Shown here piece by piece: positions 21,406 to 29,929 of a DNA stretch of 60,524 bases. The notes beneath the pieces were generated by a model. It had not been told where the DNA came from. It did no database searches and saw nothing but the letters and a program-made list of their open reading frames with translations. Made by a program: the position numbers and the translations under genes. The stretch's first letter is position 1. Each line of letters starts with the position of its first letter. This stretch comes from a virus: positions 1-60,524 of IMG/VR virus record IMGVR_UViG_3300032156_000008; one strand, written 5' to 3'.

Positions 21406-23875
21406 CGTACACCTTCTCCAGCTCGCCCCAGCTCGGCCCCGTCTGAATCTCGACCGAGAACGGGACCTCCGTCTCGAATGGGACGTGATGCATCTTGTTC
21501 ACCGTCAGGTCCCTCGCCTCCCTGACCGCGCCCTCCGGCACCTGAAAGTAGAAGCCGTCGTGCACGTGCGGCCATAGAAGGACCGGGATTCTCCTCGCGT
21601 CCAGCTCGTCGACGACGGCCATATAGGCGAGCAGGGTCATGTCCGAGACGGCGGACTGGACGGGGAAGTTAACCGCCTGACGCTGGATCTCGGCGGCGTG
21701 CCTCCTGTCGATCACCAGAGGGAATCTCCTCTTGCGACCAAAGATGGTCGTGACCTCCCTCTCGCGCATGACGAGGGCGTGCTGCCGGGATATCCACCGC
21801 CTGACGCCGGGCATCATCGAGAAGAAATCCCTCATCATAACCTCCGCCTCCCGCGCCGTCACGCCCATCTGTGGCGCGATCGACTTGGCGCTCCGCCCAT
21901 AGATGAGGCCGAAGGTAATCGTCTTGGCCGCTCTCCTCTTAATCTCGCGCTCCTCGCCGGGCATCGCGTCGAGCTCGTCGTCGGTCAGCCTGAACAGGCG
22001 CTTGGAGATGGCGCGGTGAATGTCGTGCTCTCCGAGGGCGCGAATGAGGGACTTATCGCCGGCGAGGTGCGCGACCATCCGCACCTCCGCCTGACTGTAG
22101 TCTGCCGACACGATGCGGAACCCCGGGTCCGCGACGAAGATGCGCTTGATCTCCTTCCGTCGTGGCATGCCGTGGATGTTGGGGTCGGTCGAGGACAGGC
22201 GCCCCGTCCGCGTGCCGTGCAGTCGATACCGAGGCCGGATTCGGCCCTCGTGGTCCATCAGCCTGACGTAGCCGTCGTGGTAGGCGCCATACTGCTTGGC
22301 CAGCAGCCTGTGGCGCACCATCATCCTCGGGAACTCGTGCTGCTGGGCGAGCCACCACAGCATATACGTCCCCGTTGAGTGATCGCTGAGTCGCTTCGCC
22401 TGCGCCGTCCGCCAGAACTCCTGCGCGTCCTCGTCGGCGATATCGGCGGTCAGTACCGCCACCACGTCGGGGGCGATCACCCCGTCCGCCGCCGCCCCGG
22501 GCATCGGCGCGAGCCCGAGGGTATCGTAGAGGAACTCACGGACCTGCTTCGACGAGCGGAGGTTCAGGCCCTCGGCGCCGGGGTAGGCGTGCAGCCCCTC
22601 CTCGATCTGAAGGATCTCCGCCATCCACCTCTTGCCCGCGTCCTTGAGGTAGTCGGCATCGACGAGCATGCCGTCCCTCTCGAAGCGGATGAACAGTCTC
22701 GCCGCGGGCAGTAGGATGCGATCGTGGACCGCCGTCACGCCCTCCTCCTCCATGGCCTCTCGCAGGAGGAACTTCAGTCGGTGCGTGTAGTAGGCATCGG
22801 CCCCGTTGTAGCGCATAACGGTGTCGCGGAAGTCGGGGTCGTCGCGCCACTGCTCGACGGTGAGCTCCAGAGGGAGCTTCCTCCCGTCCTCGTCGGTGCG
22901 TCTGAGTTCGGCGTCATATTCGGGGGCCGCGAAGGCCGCGGTCGCGAGCTTCTTCAGCCCGTGGCTTCCTCTCCTCTCGTCGACGCAGTAGTGGGCCAGC
23001 ATGGTGTCGAAGACGAGGCCGGCCGGGACTCCGTTGGCCCACAGCCACCCGAGATCAAACTGGCAGTTGTGGAACACGCCCTCGCAGCCGTCCATCGCGC
23101 CCGCGACTAGTCCGCGCATCCGCTCGTCGGCCCACACCCAGTCGAGGACCATGACCTGATCGGGCTCTGGCCCCTCGCCCCACGCGAACGCGGACGACAG
23201 GATGGAGCCCTCGTCGGGGTGCAGTCCCTCCGTCTCGAGGTCGATGGAGACCTCTCCGCCCTCCTTCAGTCGAGCCAGCAGGGCGCGGAACGTCGGCTTG
23301 CTGCGGACCATGACGAACTGATCGTAGGGCGGCTCGACGACGGGCTCGACGCCCCCCGCCGATATGCGCTGGGCGAGGGCCACGTCGTTGACGAGGTCCC
23401 TGAATCCGTCCGGAGCCCGCAGGATGCCCGCGGGGTGCAGGCTGGGGACGACGCCGCACACCTCGGTCTCGACGTATATCCCGCGTCTCTTTGTGATCCC
23501 CGTCGCGCCACCGAGGAGGGAGTTTAGGGCCGTGTTCCCGAGGGCCATGATAACCCTCGGCTGGACGGTCTCCAGCTCCTCTATTAGCCTACTGTGGCAG
23601 GCGTTGACCTCATTCCTCTTCGGCGTCCTGTTGCCCGGCGGGCGGCACAGGCAGGCGTTGGTGTAGTAGACGCGGGACGTGTCCACCCCGAGCCCCGATA
23701 GGATCTCGCGCAGGAGGCGGCCGGCGCGCCCGACGAACGGCTCGCCCTGCTCCAGCTCCTCCAGCCCCGGGGCCTCTCCGACGAAGGCGATGTCGGGCCT
23801 GCGACTGCACCCGCTCGGCGGAACGAGCTTCGCCCTGTCGAGGGTGCAGCTATCGCAGTCCCCACACGTAGTCAT
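21398..23875 (-). CDS. polA: Family 4 uracil-DNA glycosylase fused to family A DNA polymerase
   Basis: 825 residues from ATG 23875, overlapping the PurZ/PurA gene by 26 bases. Residues 1-180 form a UDG family 4 domain: Fe-S-type cysteines (CGDCDSC, CLCRPPGNRTP, EVNAC), GEAPGLEE with PFVGRAG, and the HPAGILR motif. A 3'-5' exonuclease follows (SIDLETEG, FHNCQFDLGW, YNGADAYYT). The polymerase has motif A SADYSQAEVRM, motif B RRAAKTITFGLIYG and motif C HVHDGFYF, where the usual HDE is HDG. SPO1 polymerase also has a UDG-like N-terminus. PolA beside a PurZ-family gene is a hallmark of diaminopurine phages (DpoZ). Confidence 0.92.
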   Translation of the reverse strand: MTTCGDCDSCTLDRAKLVPPSGCSRRPDIAFVGEAPGLEELEQGEPFVGRAGRLLREILSGLGVDTSRVYYTNACLCRPPGNRTPKRNEVNACHSRLIEELETVQPRVIMALGNTALNSLLGGATGITKRRGIYVETEVCGVVPSLHPAGILRAPDGFRDLVNDVALAQRISAGGVEPVVEPPYDQFVMVRSKPTFRALLARLKEGGEVSIDLETEGLHPDEGSILSSAFAWGEGPEPDQVMVLDWVWADERMRGLVAGAMDGCEGVFHNCQFDLGWLWANGVPAGLVFDTMLAHYCVDERRGSHGLKKLATAAFAAPEYDAELRRTDEDGRKLPLELTVEQWRDDPDFRDTVMRYNGADAYYTHRLKFLLREAMEEEGVTAVHDRILLPAARLFIRFERDGMLVDADYLKDAGKRWMAEILQIEEGLHAYPGAEGLNLRSSKQVREFLYDTLGLAPMPGAAADGVIAPDVVAVLTADIADEDAQEFWRTAQAKRLSDHSTGTYMLWWLAQQHEFPRMMVRHRLLAKQYGAYHDGYVRLMDHEGRIRPRYRLHGTRTGRLSSTDPNIHGMPRRKEIKRIFVADPGFRIVSADYSQAEVRMVAHLAGDKSLIRALGEHDIHRAISKRLFRLTDDELDAMPGEEREIKRRAAKTITFGLIYGRSAKSIAPQMGVTAREAEVMMRDFFSMMPGVRRWISRQHALVMREREVTTIFGRKRRFPLVIDRRHAAEIQRQAVNFPVQSAVSDMTLLAYMAVVDELDARRIPVLLWPHVHDGFYFQVPEGAVREARDLTVNKMHHVPFETEVPFSVEIQTGPSWGELEKVYDG

Positions 23876-24923
23876 AGTAGTCTCCACCTCCCAGTGTGCG
23901 CAGAGCTCCCCTTTGGACGCCATCGGATATGAGCCTGACGGGCACGCCGAGCCACGAGTGGATCTTCTCGGCGAGCTCGGACCAGTGGCACGACGTCGTG
24001 CGCCCCGTGCAGTCCACGAACGGGACCGAGCTGAGGTGCTCGGCGATGTCCATGTGAGTCACGGCGATCGAGTCGACGCCGTTCACCCAGCAGGCGCGAT
24101 GGATGGCTCGGAGGTCGAGGATACCGATGCGCCTCGGGCGCCCCGTCGTCGTGCCATACTCGTGGCCCTCCTCGCGAATATAGTTCTCGACGGCTGGCGC
24201 GAACGACTGGGTGAACGGCCCCGCGCCTATCCTCGTCGAGTAGGGCTTCATGACGCCCACGACGTGCCGAATCTTCCTCGGGTCGAACCCGCCGCCCGTG
24301 CCGACGGCGCCGATGCCGCACGACGACGACGTCACGTATGGGTAGGCTCCGTGGTCGATGTCGAGCTCGAATCCGTGGGCGATCTCGAACAGGATGCGAA
24401 ACCTCGCCTCGTGCTTCGACAACGCCATGAACGTCACGTCGACCATCCGCGCCCTCAGGGGTCCGTCCTCTGTACCCTCGAACCTGACGCCCACCCTGCG
24501 AGACTTATCCGCGTAGGCGGGACCATTGCCAGTCTTGGTCGTCCCGATCGCGAACTCTCCTCTGGCTCTCTCGGCGATGGCGTCCTCCTCTTTGTGGCGA
24601 GGGAGGATGAGATGAGCCGCTCTGTCTATGAAGAGCCTCTCCATGACATTGACCCCGAGGGCCTCGGCGTCTGCGATCTCCTTCTTCAGCTTCTCGACGT
24701 CGATCACCGCGCCCGGGCCGATGGCGAGGAGTGCCTTGGTGAAGACACCCGACGGGAGCTGGTGCACGGCGAAGGACCCTCCGCCCTCGAGCGGGATGGT
24801 GTGCCCGGCGTTCGCCCCGCCGTTCACCCTGACGACCATGTCCGCCTCCTGCGCCAGCCAGTCGACGACGCGGCCCTTGCCCTCGTCGCCCCACTGGAGC
24901 CCCATGACCGCGATCGCCGTCAC
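23850..24923 (-). CDS. purZ: Adenylosuccinate synthetase family, archaeal/PurZ type
   Basis: 357 residues from GTG 24923 (GTGA overlap). The N-terminal loop GLQWGDEGKG carries Asp13, the PurA catalytic base that, to my knowledge, is usually replaced in phage PurZ. RVNGGANAGHTI follows. The length is that of short archaeal PurA and PurZ, not of the ~430-residue bacterial enzyme. PurZ joins dGMP and aspartate to make the precursor of 2,6-diaminopurine deoxynucleotide, while PurA makes AMP from IMP. Context (PolA, MazG, ribonucleotide reductase) favours a PurZ or PurZ0-like role; the retained Asp favours PurA. The symbol is provisional. Confidence 0.8.
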   Translation of the reverse strand: MTAIAVMGLQWGDEGKGRVVDWLAQEADMVVRVNGGANAGHTIPLEGGGSFAVHQLPSGVFTKALLAIGPGAVIDVEKLKKEIADAEALGVNVMERLFIDRAAHLILPRHKEEDAIAERARGEFAIGTTKTGNGPAYADKSRRVGVRFEGTEDGPLRARMVDVTFMALSKHEARFRILFEIAHGFELDIDHGAYPYVTSSSCGIGAVGTGGGFDPRKIRHVVGVMKPYSTRIGAGPFTQSFAPAVENYIREEGHEYGTTTGRPRRIGILDLRAIHRACWVNGVDSIAVTHMDIAEHLSSVPFVDCTGRTTSCHWSELAEKIHSWLGVPVRLISDGVQRGALRTLGGGDYYDYVWGLR

Positions 24924-25720
24924 TCGTAGGCCCCCCGGGCGACCACGGCCTTCCATCGTCTGAGGTTCGTCGCGAGTCTGTCCGCCCTCCAGAACCCGAC
25001 CGGCCCACCCTCCCCGGCCCTCTGCACCCTGACGTCCATCGGGGGGTCGAAGTCGAGGTCCACCCTCGGTCGCGGCGCCTCCCCGAGGACCAGCCCGGCC
25101 TGCGTGTATATGGCGGCGATGCCCGAGTCGCAGCCCCGTATGCGCCCGGGCAGTCTCTGCTCCGTCCGCCAGATCTCCGTCGGGTCGCTACCCAACACCC
25201 CGAGGAGGTGGAGATCGAGGTCGCTGTCGACGAGACCCGGGACGTTCTCGATGGCGTCGGCGCGACAGGCGACCTTGCCCTCGAGGAACTTGGTGATGCC
25301 CATCGCCGTGACTCCGTCCGTCACCTCCGCGGCCCTCAGCATGTGGGAGGCGCAGGAGATCCACTCCTCGAGGGTCTCTCCCTGCGGGATGGCCATCGTC
25401 TCGAACCCCGTGGACTTGTCCCACTGACTAACCGCCGAGCGGAACAGGGCGAGGGTCGCCCGCCTGTCGTTGATCGAGTCGGGCAGGCAGACCTGAGTCG
25501 GGTGGACGGCATCGGCGAGCGCGAACAGCTCCGCAGTCGGCTTGGCGAACCCGGTCTCGACGACGCCGTTGTCCATGAGGACGAAGTGCCCCATCTGCGC
25601 CTGAGCGACGAAGAAGTCTCGGTAGGCTCGGTGGTGCAGGAGGTGCGCGAGGCACATGTGGTAGTCGTCGCTGCCCACCAGAGGCAGGAACGGTATCGGC
25701 AGGATGGTGGCTACTCTCAT
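24920..25720 (-). CDS. dpdA: DpdA-like 7-deazaguanine DNA transglycosylase (TGT superfamily)
   Basis: 266 residues, ATGA-coupled to ribonucleotide reductase and GTGA-coupled to the PurZ-family gene. The order of motifs matches viral DpdA proteins: CLAHLLHHRAYRDFF, then FVLMDNGVVETG (residues 47-57), CLPDSINDRRATL, IPQGETLEEW (111-120), MGITKF, and LHLLGVLGSDPTEIW. DpdA exchanges guanine in DNA for a 7-deazaguanine base. FolE, QueE and QueD in the same operon would make the base. The match is by pattern from memory, so a structure comparison is needed, but context strongly supports it. Confidence 0.8.
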   Translation of the reverse strand: MRVATILPIPFLPLVGSDDYHMCLAHLLHHRAYRDFFVAQAQMGHFVLMDNGVVETGFAKPTAELFALADAVHPTQVCLPDSINDRRATLALFRSAVSQWDKSTGFETMAIPQGETLEEWISCASHMLRAAEVTDGVTAMGITKFLEGKVACRADAIENVPGLVDSDLDLHLLGVLGSDPTEIWRTEQRLPGRIRGCDSGIAAIYTQAGLVLGEAPRPRVDLDFDPPMDVRVQRAGEGGPVGFWRADRLATNLRRWKAVVARGAYE

Positions 25721-27423
25721 ACGCCGCACGCCTCGCAGTAGACGCCCTCGCCCGACTTGTCCCGATACGCGGTGACGCCCTTGCACCCCTCGTCGTAGGC
25801 GAGGCGATAGATGATCTCGAAGTCCTCTGGCGTCGCCGCCTCGGGGAGGTTCACGGTCTTCGACACCGACGCGTCGACGAAGGCCTGAATCGCCGCCTGC
25901 ACGGAGACGTGCTCGAACGGCGTGACCTCCTTGGCCGAGACGAAGGCCGACGCGTGGGCCAGCGGGTGCTCCACGACGTGGCACCCGGTCGCGTCGGTCC
26001 TCGTGTATTTGGCCGCGAAGATCGGCTCGATGCCGCTCGACGCGCCCGCGAGGGTGCTGGTAGTCCCCGTGGGTGCCTGCGTCAGCAGGGTGAGATTGCG
26101 GATGCCATATTCGGCGATGGCGTTGCGGACGTACTCGGGCAGCGTCTGAGCGAACCCCGAGTCGAGGAGCTGGGGCGTGTACCCGGGCGCCGGCCCGAGC
26201 TCCTCGGCGAGGGACGCGCTCTTCATATACGCGGTGTCCCGTATGAACTCGTAGAGGTCGCCGATGAAGTCGATACTGCGCGAAGACCCATATCTGATGC
26301 CGTGCAGGATGAGTACGTCGGCGAGGCCCATCGTGCCGAGGCCCACCCGCCTGCACGCCGCCTGCTCCGCCGTTATGCGTGCGTCGACCGGGGCGCTCAC
26401 GTCGACGATGCGGTCGAGGAACTCGACGGCGTCGCCCACGCAGTCGCGCAGCGCCTCCTTGTCGAGCGCCCCCGCGGGCTCGTCCCAGAAGGCGGTGAGG
26501 TTGACGGCTCCGAGGTTGCAGCAGCCGTCCTCGGGCAGGGGCTGCTCCCCGCACGGATTGGTCCCGACGATGCGCCCGCGATACCACGTGTTCGACGCCC
26601 TGTGGCAGCGATCCATGAAGACGACCCCCGGGCTCCCGATGGCGTGCGCCGACTCGGCCATGTCCGCCCACATCATCGACGCGGGCAGGCAGTCGTGCTC
26701 CTCGACGTCGCCGCTCCAGACGTGGTTTCCACCGCACCAGTCGCGGTTGTAGTTCGGGTCGTCGGTCCTCGGAAAGATGGTGTGCCAGTCGCGCCCGGCC
26801 GCGAGCGCCCCCATGAAGGCGTCGGAGATACCGAGGGAGAAGTTGGCCCTCAGAAATCTCGCGCGGGTCCGCGCGAAGTCGGGCGCGTCGGGGTGCCAGT
26901 CGTCGAGCATGAACATGAGGGCCGCCGTCCTCGAGCCGCCCTGACGGATCTGGTTGGACAGGGCGTCGGCCCCGCGCATCCAGCCGTTCGGCCCGGTCGA
27001 GTTGCCGTCGACGCCGCGAATGTAGGCGCCGGCCGGCCTGAGGGCGGACCAGTTGATGCCCACGCCGCCCCCTCTGGCGTTGATCTCCACCATCCTCGTC
27101 ATCATCCGCATGATCGCCACTCTGCTGTCGCACCCGTGGTGGCCCGTCGGGTCGCGGGGGCCGATGACGAAGCAGTTATAGAGGGTGGCCGACGCCTTGC
27201 CCCCGGCCCCGGCCAGTATGCGCCCACCGGGGACGAAGGCGAACTCCCCCATCCAGTCGGAGAACCTGCCGGCCTGCTCGGGGTCGCGGGCCACCGCGTT
27301 GCAGACGCGGGCCACGGTCTCCCCGTAAGAGGTCTCGAGCTCGCGCCCGTCTGGTCTCTTTAGCGCGTATCGGTCGAGGAAGACCTTGTGGCGATGCCCG
27401 TCGTACTCGAAGATCTGGTGCAT
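25717..27423 (-). CDS. nrdJ: Class II (B12-dependent) ribonucleotide reductase
   Basis: 568 residues, TGATG overlap with the MazG fusion upstream. Catalytic barrel features: Cys84 in TLYNCFVIG, GGGVGINWS, Cys291/Glu293 in NPCGEQPLPEDGCCNLGAVNL, and a C-terminal CEACGV pair for reduction by thioredoxin-like partners. It lacks class I partner genes, as expected for the adenosylcobalamin enzyme. It makes deoxynucleotides, including the dGDP/dGTP pool that feeds purine modification. Monomeric class II enzymes are common in phages of hosts with B12. Confidence 0.93.
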   Translation of the reverse strand: MHQIFEYDGHRHKVFLDRYALKRPDGRELETSYGETVARVCNAVARDPEQAGRFSDWMGEFAFVPGGRILAGAGGKASATLYNCFVIGPRDPTGHHGCDSRVAIMRMMTRMVEINARGGGVGINWSALRPAGAYIRGVDGNSTGPNGWMRGADALSNQIRQGGSRTAALMFMLDDWHPDAPDFARTRARFLRANFSLGISDAFMGALAAGRDWHTIFPRTDDPNYNRDWCGGNHVWSGDVEEHDCLPASMMWADMAESAHAIGSPGVVFMDRCHRASNTWYRGRIVGTNPCGEQPLPEDGCCNLGAVNLTAFWDEPAGALDKEALRDCVGDAVEFLDRIVDVSAPVDARITAEQAACRRVGLGTMGLADVLILHGIRYGSSRSIDFIGDLYEFIRDTAYMKSASLAEELGPAPGYTPQLLDSGFAQTLPEYVRNAIAEYGIRNLTLLTQAPTGTTSTLAGASSGIEPIFAAKYTRTDATGCHVVEHPLAHASAFVSAKEVTPFEHVSVQAAIQAFVDASVSKTVNLPEAATPEDFEIIYRLAYDEGCKGVTAYRDKSGEGVYCEACGV

Positions 27424-28340
27424 CAGCGATACCCCTTGTCCCACATCGTGCGGGCGAGGTCCGCCACCATCATCGCCCTGTTCGCCACGTCGGCGGCCTC
27501 GGCGATCACGGCGTCTCGCTTCTCGGCCGTGGCGGGGCCGTCGATGAATCTTCGGACGGCGTCTCCGAGCTCGCGATACTCGGCGTCCACCTCGCCGAGG
27601 AGGACGTTCAGCCCCTCCCCGAGCCACCCGCCCTTCGAGGCTCTGGCGAGCAGCTTCGTCTCCATGTGGCCGTAGAACCAGAGGAGCGTACCCCTGTCGA
27701 TCGCGAACTGCGGGTATCTCCACCTGACCGGGAGCCCGAGCCGCCACGCCAGACGGATCTCCTCCGACGTGCTATGCCCGACGTAGCCGTCGACGTTCAC
27801 GACGTAGATAGAATCGCTCATGCGTATCTTCGCCTTGTGGAGTGCGTCGAAGGCGGCCTTCTCGGCGGCGTCGGGCGCCCACTCCTCGGCGTGCGGAAAT
27901 CCACCGACGGAGAGGACTGCCTTGCCCTCCCTCTCCAGCTGGAGTATGGCCTGCTCCGTCGCGGCCTTGAATCTCGTCGAGCCGCACACGGTCACGACCT
28001 CGGGCCTGCTGGCCTCCCCTCTGGTGACCATCGCCCCGTGGCGGTCGTCCTCGTTGACGGTCACGGCGTCGGCCCTCGGCGTCGAGTCGAGGATGGCGAG
28101 GGCGATGCTCTCGCAGGACATGTCGCCGAACTCGCCGAACGGCGCCATCGCGTCGAGGGCCGCGTCGAGCTCCTCTCTCAGGCTGTGCAGCTCGATCTCT
28201 CTCTCAGGGCCTCCGACGCTGACGGCTATGCCGACCTCGAACTCGTGGTGGTGGCGCTCCCTGAGGTATGACCTCGTGTCGGGCGCCCCGGGCCAGCGGT
28301 GGAACCCGTCCTTCTTCGTGGATACCTGTAGTCTAATCAT
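27423..28340 (-). CDS. Three-part fusion: PTPS-like, nucleoside 2-deoxyribosyltransferase-like, MazG
   Basis: 305 residues, ATGA-coupled to folE. Residues 1-95 look like a reduced 6-pyruvoyl-tetrahydropterin-synthase (T-fold) domain: HHHEFEVGIAVSV and SCESIALAIL echo the HGHTYR and PTAENL regions of QueD. Residues ~115-215 match the deoxyribosyltransferase/DUF4406 fold (VTVCGSTRFKAATEQAI, SDSIYVVNVDGYVGHSTSEE). The C-terminal ~85 residues are MazG-like (EVDAEYREL...EAADVANRAMMVADL) with the acidic metal motif. A MazG dGTP pyrophosphohydrolase (MazZ) supplies dGMP to PurZ in diaminopurine phages. The PTPS-like call is tentative. Confidence 0.7.
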   Translation of the reverse strand: MIRLQVSTKKDGFHRWPGAPDTRSYLRERHHHEFEVGIAVSVGGPEREIELHSLREELDAALDAMAPFGEFGDMSCESIALAILDSTPRADAVTVNEDDRHGAMVTRGEASRPEVVTVCGSTRFKAATEQAILQLEREGKAVLSVGGFPHAEEWAPDAAEKAAFDALHKAKIRMSDSIYVVNVDGYVGHSTSEEIRLAWRLGLPVRWRYPQFAIDRGTLLWFYGHMETKLLARASKGGWLGEGLNVLLGEVDAEYRELGDAVRRFIDGPATAEKRDAVIAEAADVANRAMMVADLARTMWDKGYR

Positions 28341-28924
28341 CTCTTCACTCCCTCCTCGATCAGTCGGAGGAACTCCGCCCTCGTCTTCGGATCGTCCTTG
28401 AAGAGGCCGCGCATGGCGCTGGTCACCGTCTTGGACCCCGGCTTGTTCACGCCGCGCATGGTCATGCACGTGTGCTCGGCGGCGAGGATGACCCCGACGC
28501 CCCTCGGCTTGACGTGCTCCATGAACGCGTCCGCGATATCGCTCGTCATTCTCTCCTGAAGCTGGAGTCTCCTCGCGTAGCACTCGATCAGTCGGGGGAT
28601 CTTGCTGATACCGAGTATCTTGCCGTCCGGGATGTAGCCGACGTGAGCCGTCCCGATTATCGGCAGCATGTGGTGCTCGCACATCGAGAAGAACGGGACG
28701 TGCCCGACGACGACCATCTCGTCGCTCCCAGACTTGAATGCCCTCCCGAGGATAGTGGACGGGCTCTGCTCGTAGCCGCGATACAGTTCGCGCATGGACC
28801 TCGCCACTCGGTCGGGCGTGTTCCGCCTCGCCTCCTCGTCGATGCCGTCGATCGAGATGGTCATGAGGAGCTCGACGATCAGCTCCCTGACCCTCGCATC
28901 TCTCTCAGACGCCACGGCGGTCAC
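28337..28924 (-). CDS. folE: GTP cyclohydrolase I
   Basis: 195 residues from GTG 28924, overlapping queE by 20 bases. Zinc ligands Cys82 and His85 in MCEHHMLP and Cys153 in HTCMTMRGV are all present, as is the substrate-binding LQERMTSDI. It converts GTP to 7,8-dihydroneopterin triphosphate, the first step of 7-deazaguanine synthesis and of folate. Its place beside QueE and QueD points to the deazaguanine role. Confidence 0.95.
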   Translation of the reverse strand: MTAVASERDARVRELIVELLMTISIDGIDEEARRNTPDRVARSMRELYRGYEQSPSTILGRAFKSGSDEMVVVGHVPFFSMCEHHMLPIIGTAHVGYIPDGKILGISKIPRLIECYARRLQLQERMTSDIADAFMEHVKPRGVGVILAAEHTCMTMRGVNKPGSKTVTSAMRGLFKDDPKTRAEFLRLIEEGVKR

Positions 28925-29573
28925 CCCATATCAGTCTGTGCAGCTGGGGCAGGAACCTGACGCCCCGCCCCCACTCGGGGTCGGACGCGACGTGCTCGGC
29001 GAGGTTCGCCAGCCCGTATGGGTAGAGGGACTTGGCGCAGTCGTAACCCGGCTGGATGGTCATCGGCACGTCGGGGAACTGCTTGTGCAGCGCCTTCGCC
29101 AGCCTGTAGTCTGCCCCGTCGAACACGACGTATTTCAGCTGGACGTCGGCCAGCATCTGCGTGTCGTTCACGGCCGCGACCGCCGCCGCGAGGTCGGCCT
29201 CGAAGGCTATCTTCGGGCAGATGGTCACGAGGACTACGTCGCGGAGCCAGTAGGGGACGACCGTGCCCTGTGTCTCCACGTGGACCTCGCGCCCCCTGAG
29301 CTTCAGCTCGTGGACGAGCTCCCCGCAGTCGTGGATGCACGGGTTGCCGCCCGTCAGGACGACGATCTTGGCGTGGGCCAGCGCCTCGACCGCGGACACG
29401 ATCTCCGCGGCGGTCATCCTGTGACCCCCGCCCCTCGCGTACTTGGTGTCGCACCATACGCAGTCTGAGTCGCACCCAACGGTGCGGACGAAGACCGCGC
29501 GCCGCCCGACGTGGATGCCCTCGCCCTGAAGGGTCGGGCCGAAGATCTCCGAGATCGGTATCGTCGAGTCCAT
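28905..29573 (-). CDS. queE: 7-carboxy-7-deazaguanine synthase (radical SAM)
   Basis: 222 residues from ATG 29573, TGATG overlap with queD. Radical-SAM cluster motif CDSDCVWC (Cys34, Cys38, Cys41), preceded by SEIFGPTLQGEG, the canonical QueE N-terminus, and followed by LTGGNP and HVETQGT. It converts CPH4 from QueD to 7-carboxy-7-deazaguanine. All core motifs intact. Confidence 0.95.
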   Translation of the reverse strand: MDSTIPISEIFGPTLQGEGIHVGRRAVFVRTVGCDSDCVWCDTKYARGGGHRMTAAEIVSAVEALAHAKIVVLTGGNPCIHDCGELVHELKLRGREVHVETQGTVVPYWLRDVVLVTICPKIAFEADLAAAVAAVNDTQMLADVQLKYVVFDGADYRLAKALHKQFPDVPMTIQPGYDCAKSLYPYGLANLAEHVASDPEWGRGVRFLPQLHRLIWGDRRGV

Positions 29574-29929
29574 CACGACCACGCCTCCGCGAAGGAGTCC
29601 GCCGTCTCGTACAGCCTGATGCTCACCAGCTGAAGCCCGAGGGGGAGGGCGGAGATAATCTCGTCGGCGAACACCTCGACGAGGTTCTCCGCCGTCGGCC
29701 TCGTGTTCGGGAACATGTCGTTCAGGACCTTGTGGTCGACTCTGTCGAGGACGGCCCTCTGGACCATGACGTCGAAGTCGCCGAAGTCGAGCACCATCCC
29801 GTTCGGCTTGGCCTGCCCGCGGATGCGGACCTCCATCCTGTAGGTGTGCCCGTGCATCCCGGCGCACTTGCCCGGGTGGTCGGGGAGGAAGTGGGCCGCG
29901 TCGAAAGTAAACACCTTGCCGATGATCAC
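29573..29929 (-). CDS. queD: 6-carboxy-tetrahydropterin synthase
   Basis: 118 residues from GTG 29929 (GTGA overlap with the HTH gene). Zinc/active-site pattern: His13 in FDAAHFL, Cys22 and HGH (26-28) in KCAGMHGHTY, a GMVLDFGD strand, the VDHKVLND segment and PTAENLVE. It makes CPH4 for QueE. Full-length for the family and apparently functional. Confidence 0.94.
   Translation of the reverse strand: MIIGKVFTFDAAHFLPDHPGKCAGMHGHTYRMEVRIRGQAKPNGMVLDFGDFDVMVQRAVLDRVDHKVLNDMFPNTRPTAENLVEVFADEIISALPLGLQLVSIRLYETADSFAEAWS

Noticed and set aside
23679-24929. 416-codon plus-strand open frame opposite the PurZ-family gene
   Set aside because: It mirrors the minus-strand codons, has low-complexity Arg/Asp/Val composition and no domain; a GC-rich antisense shadow.
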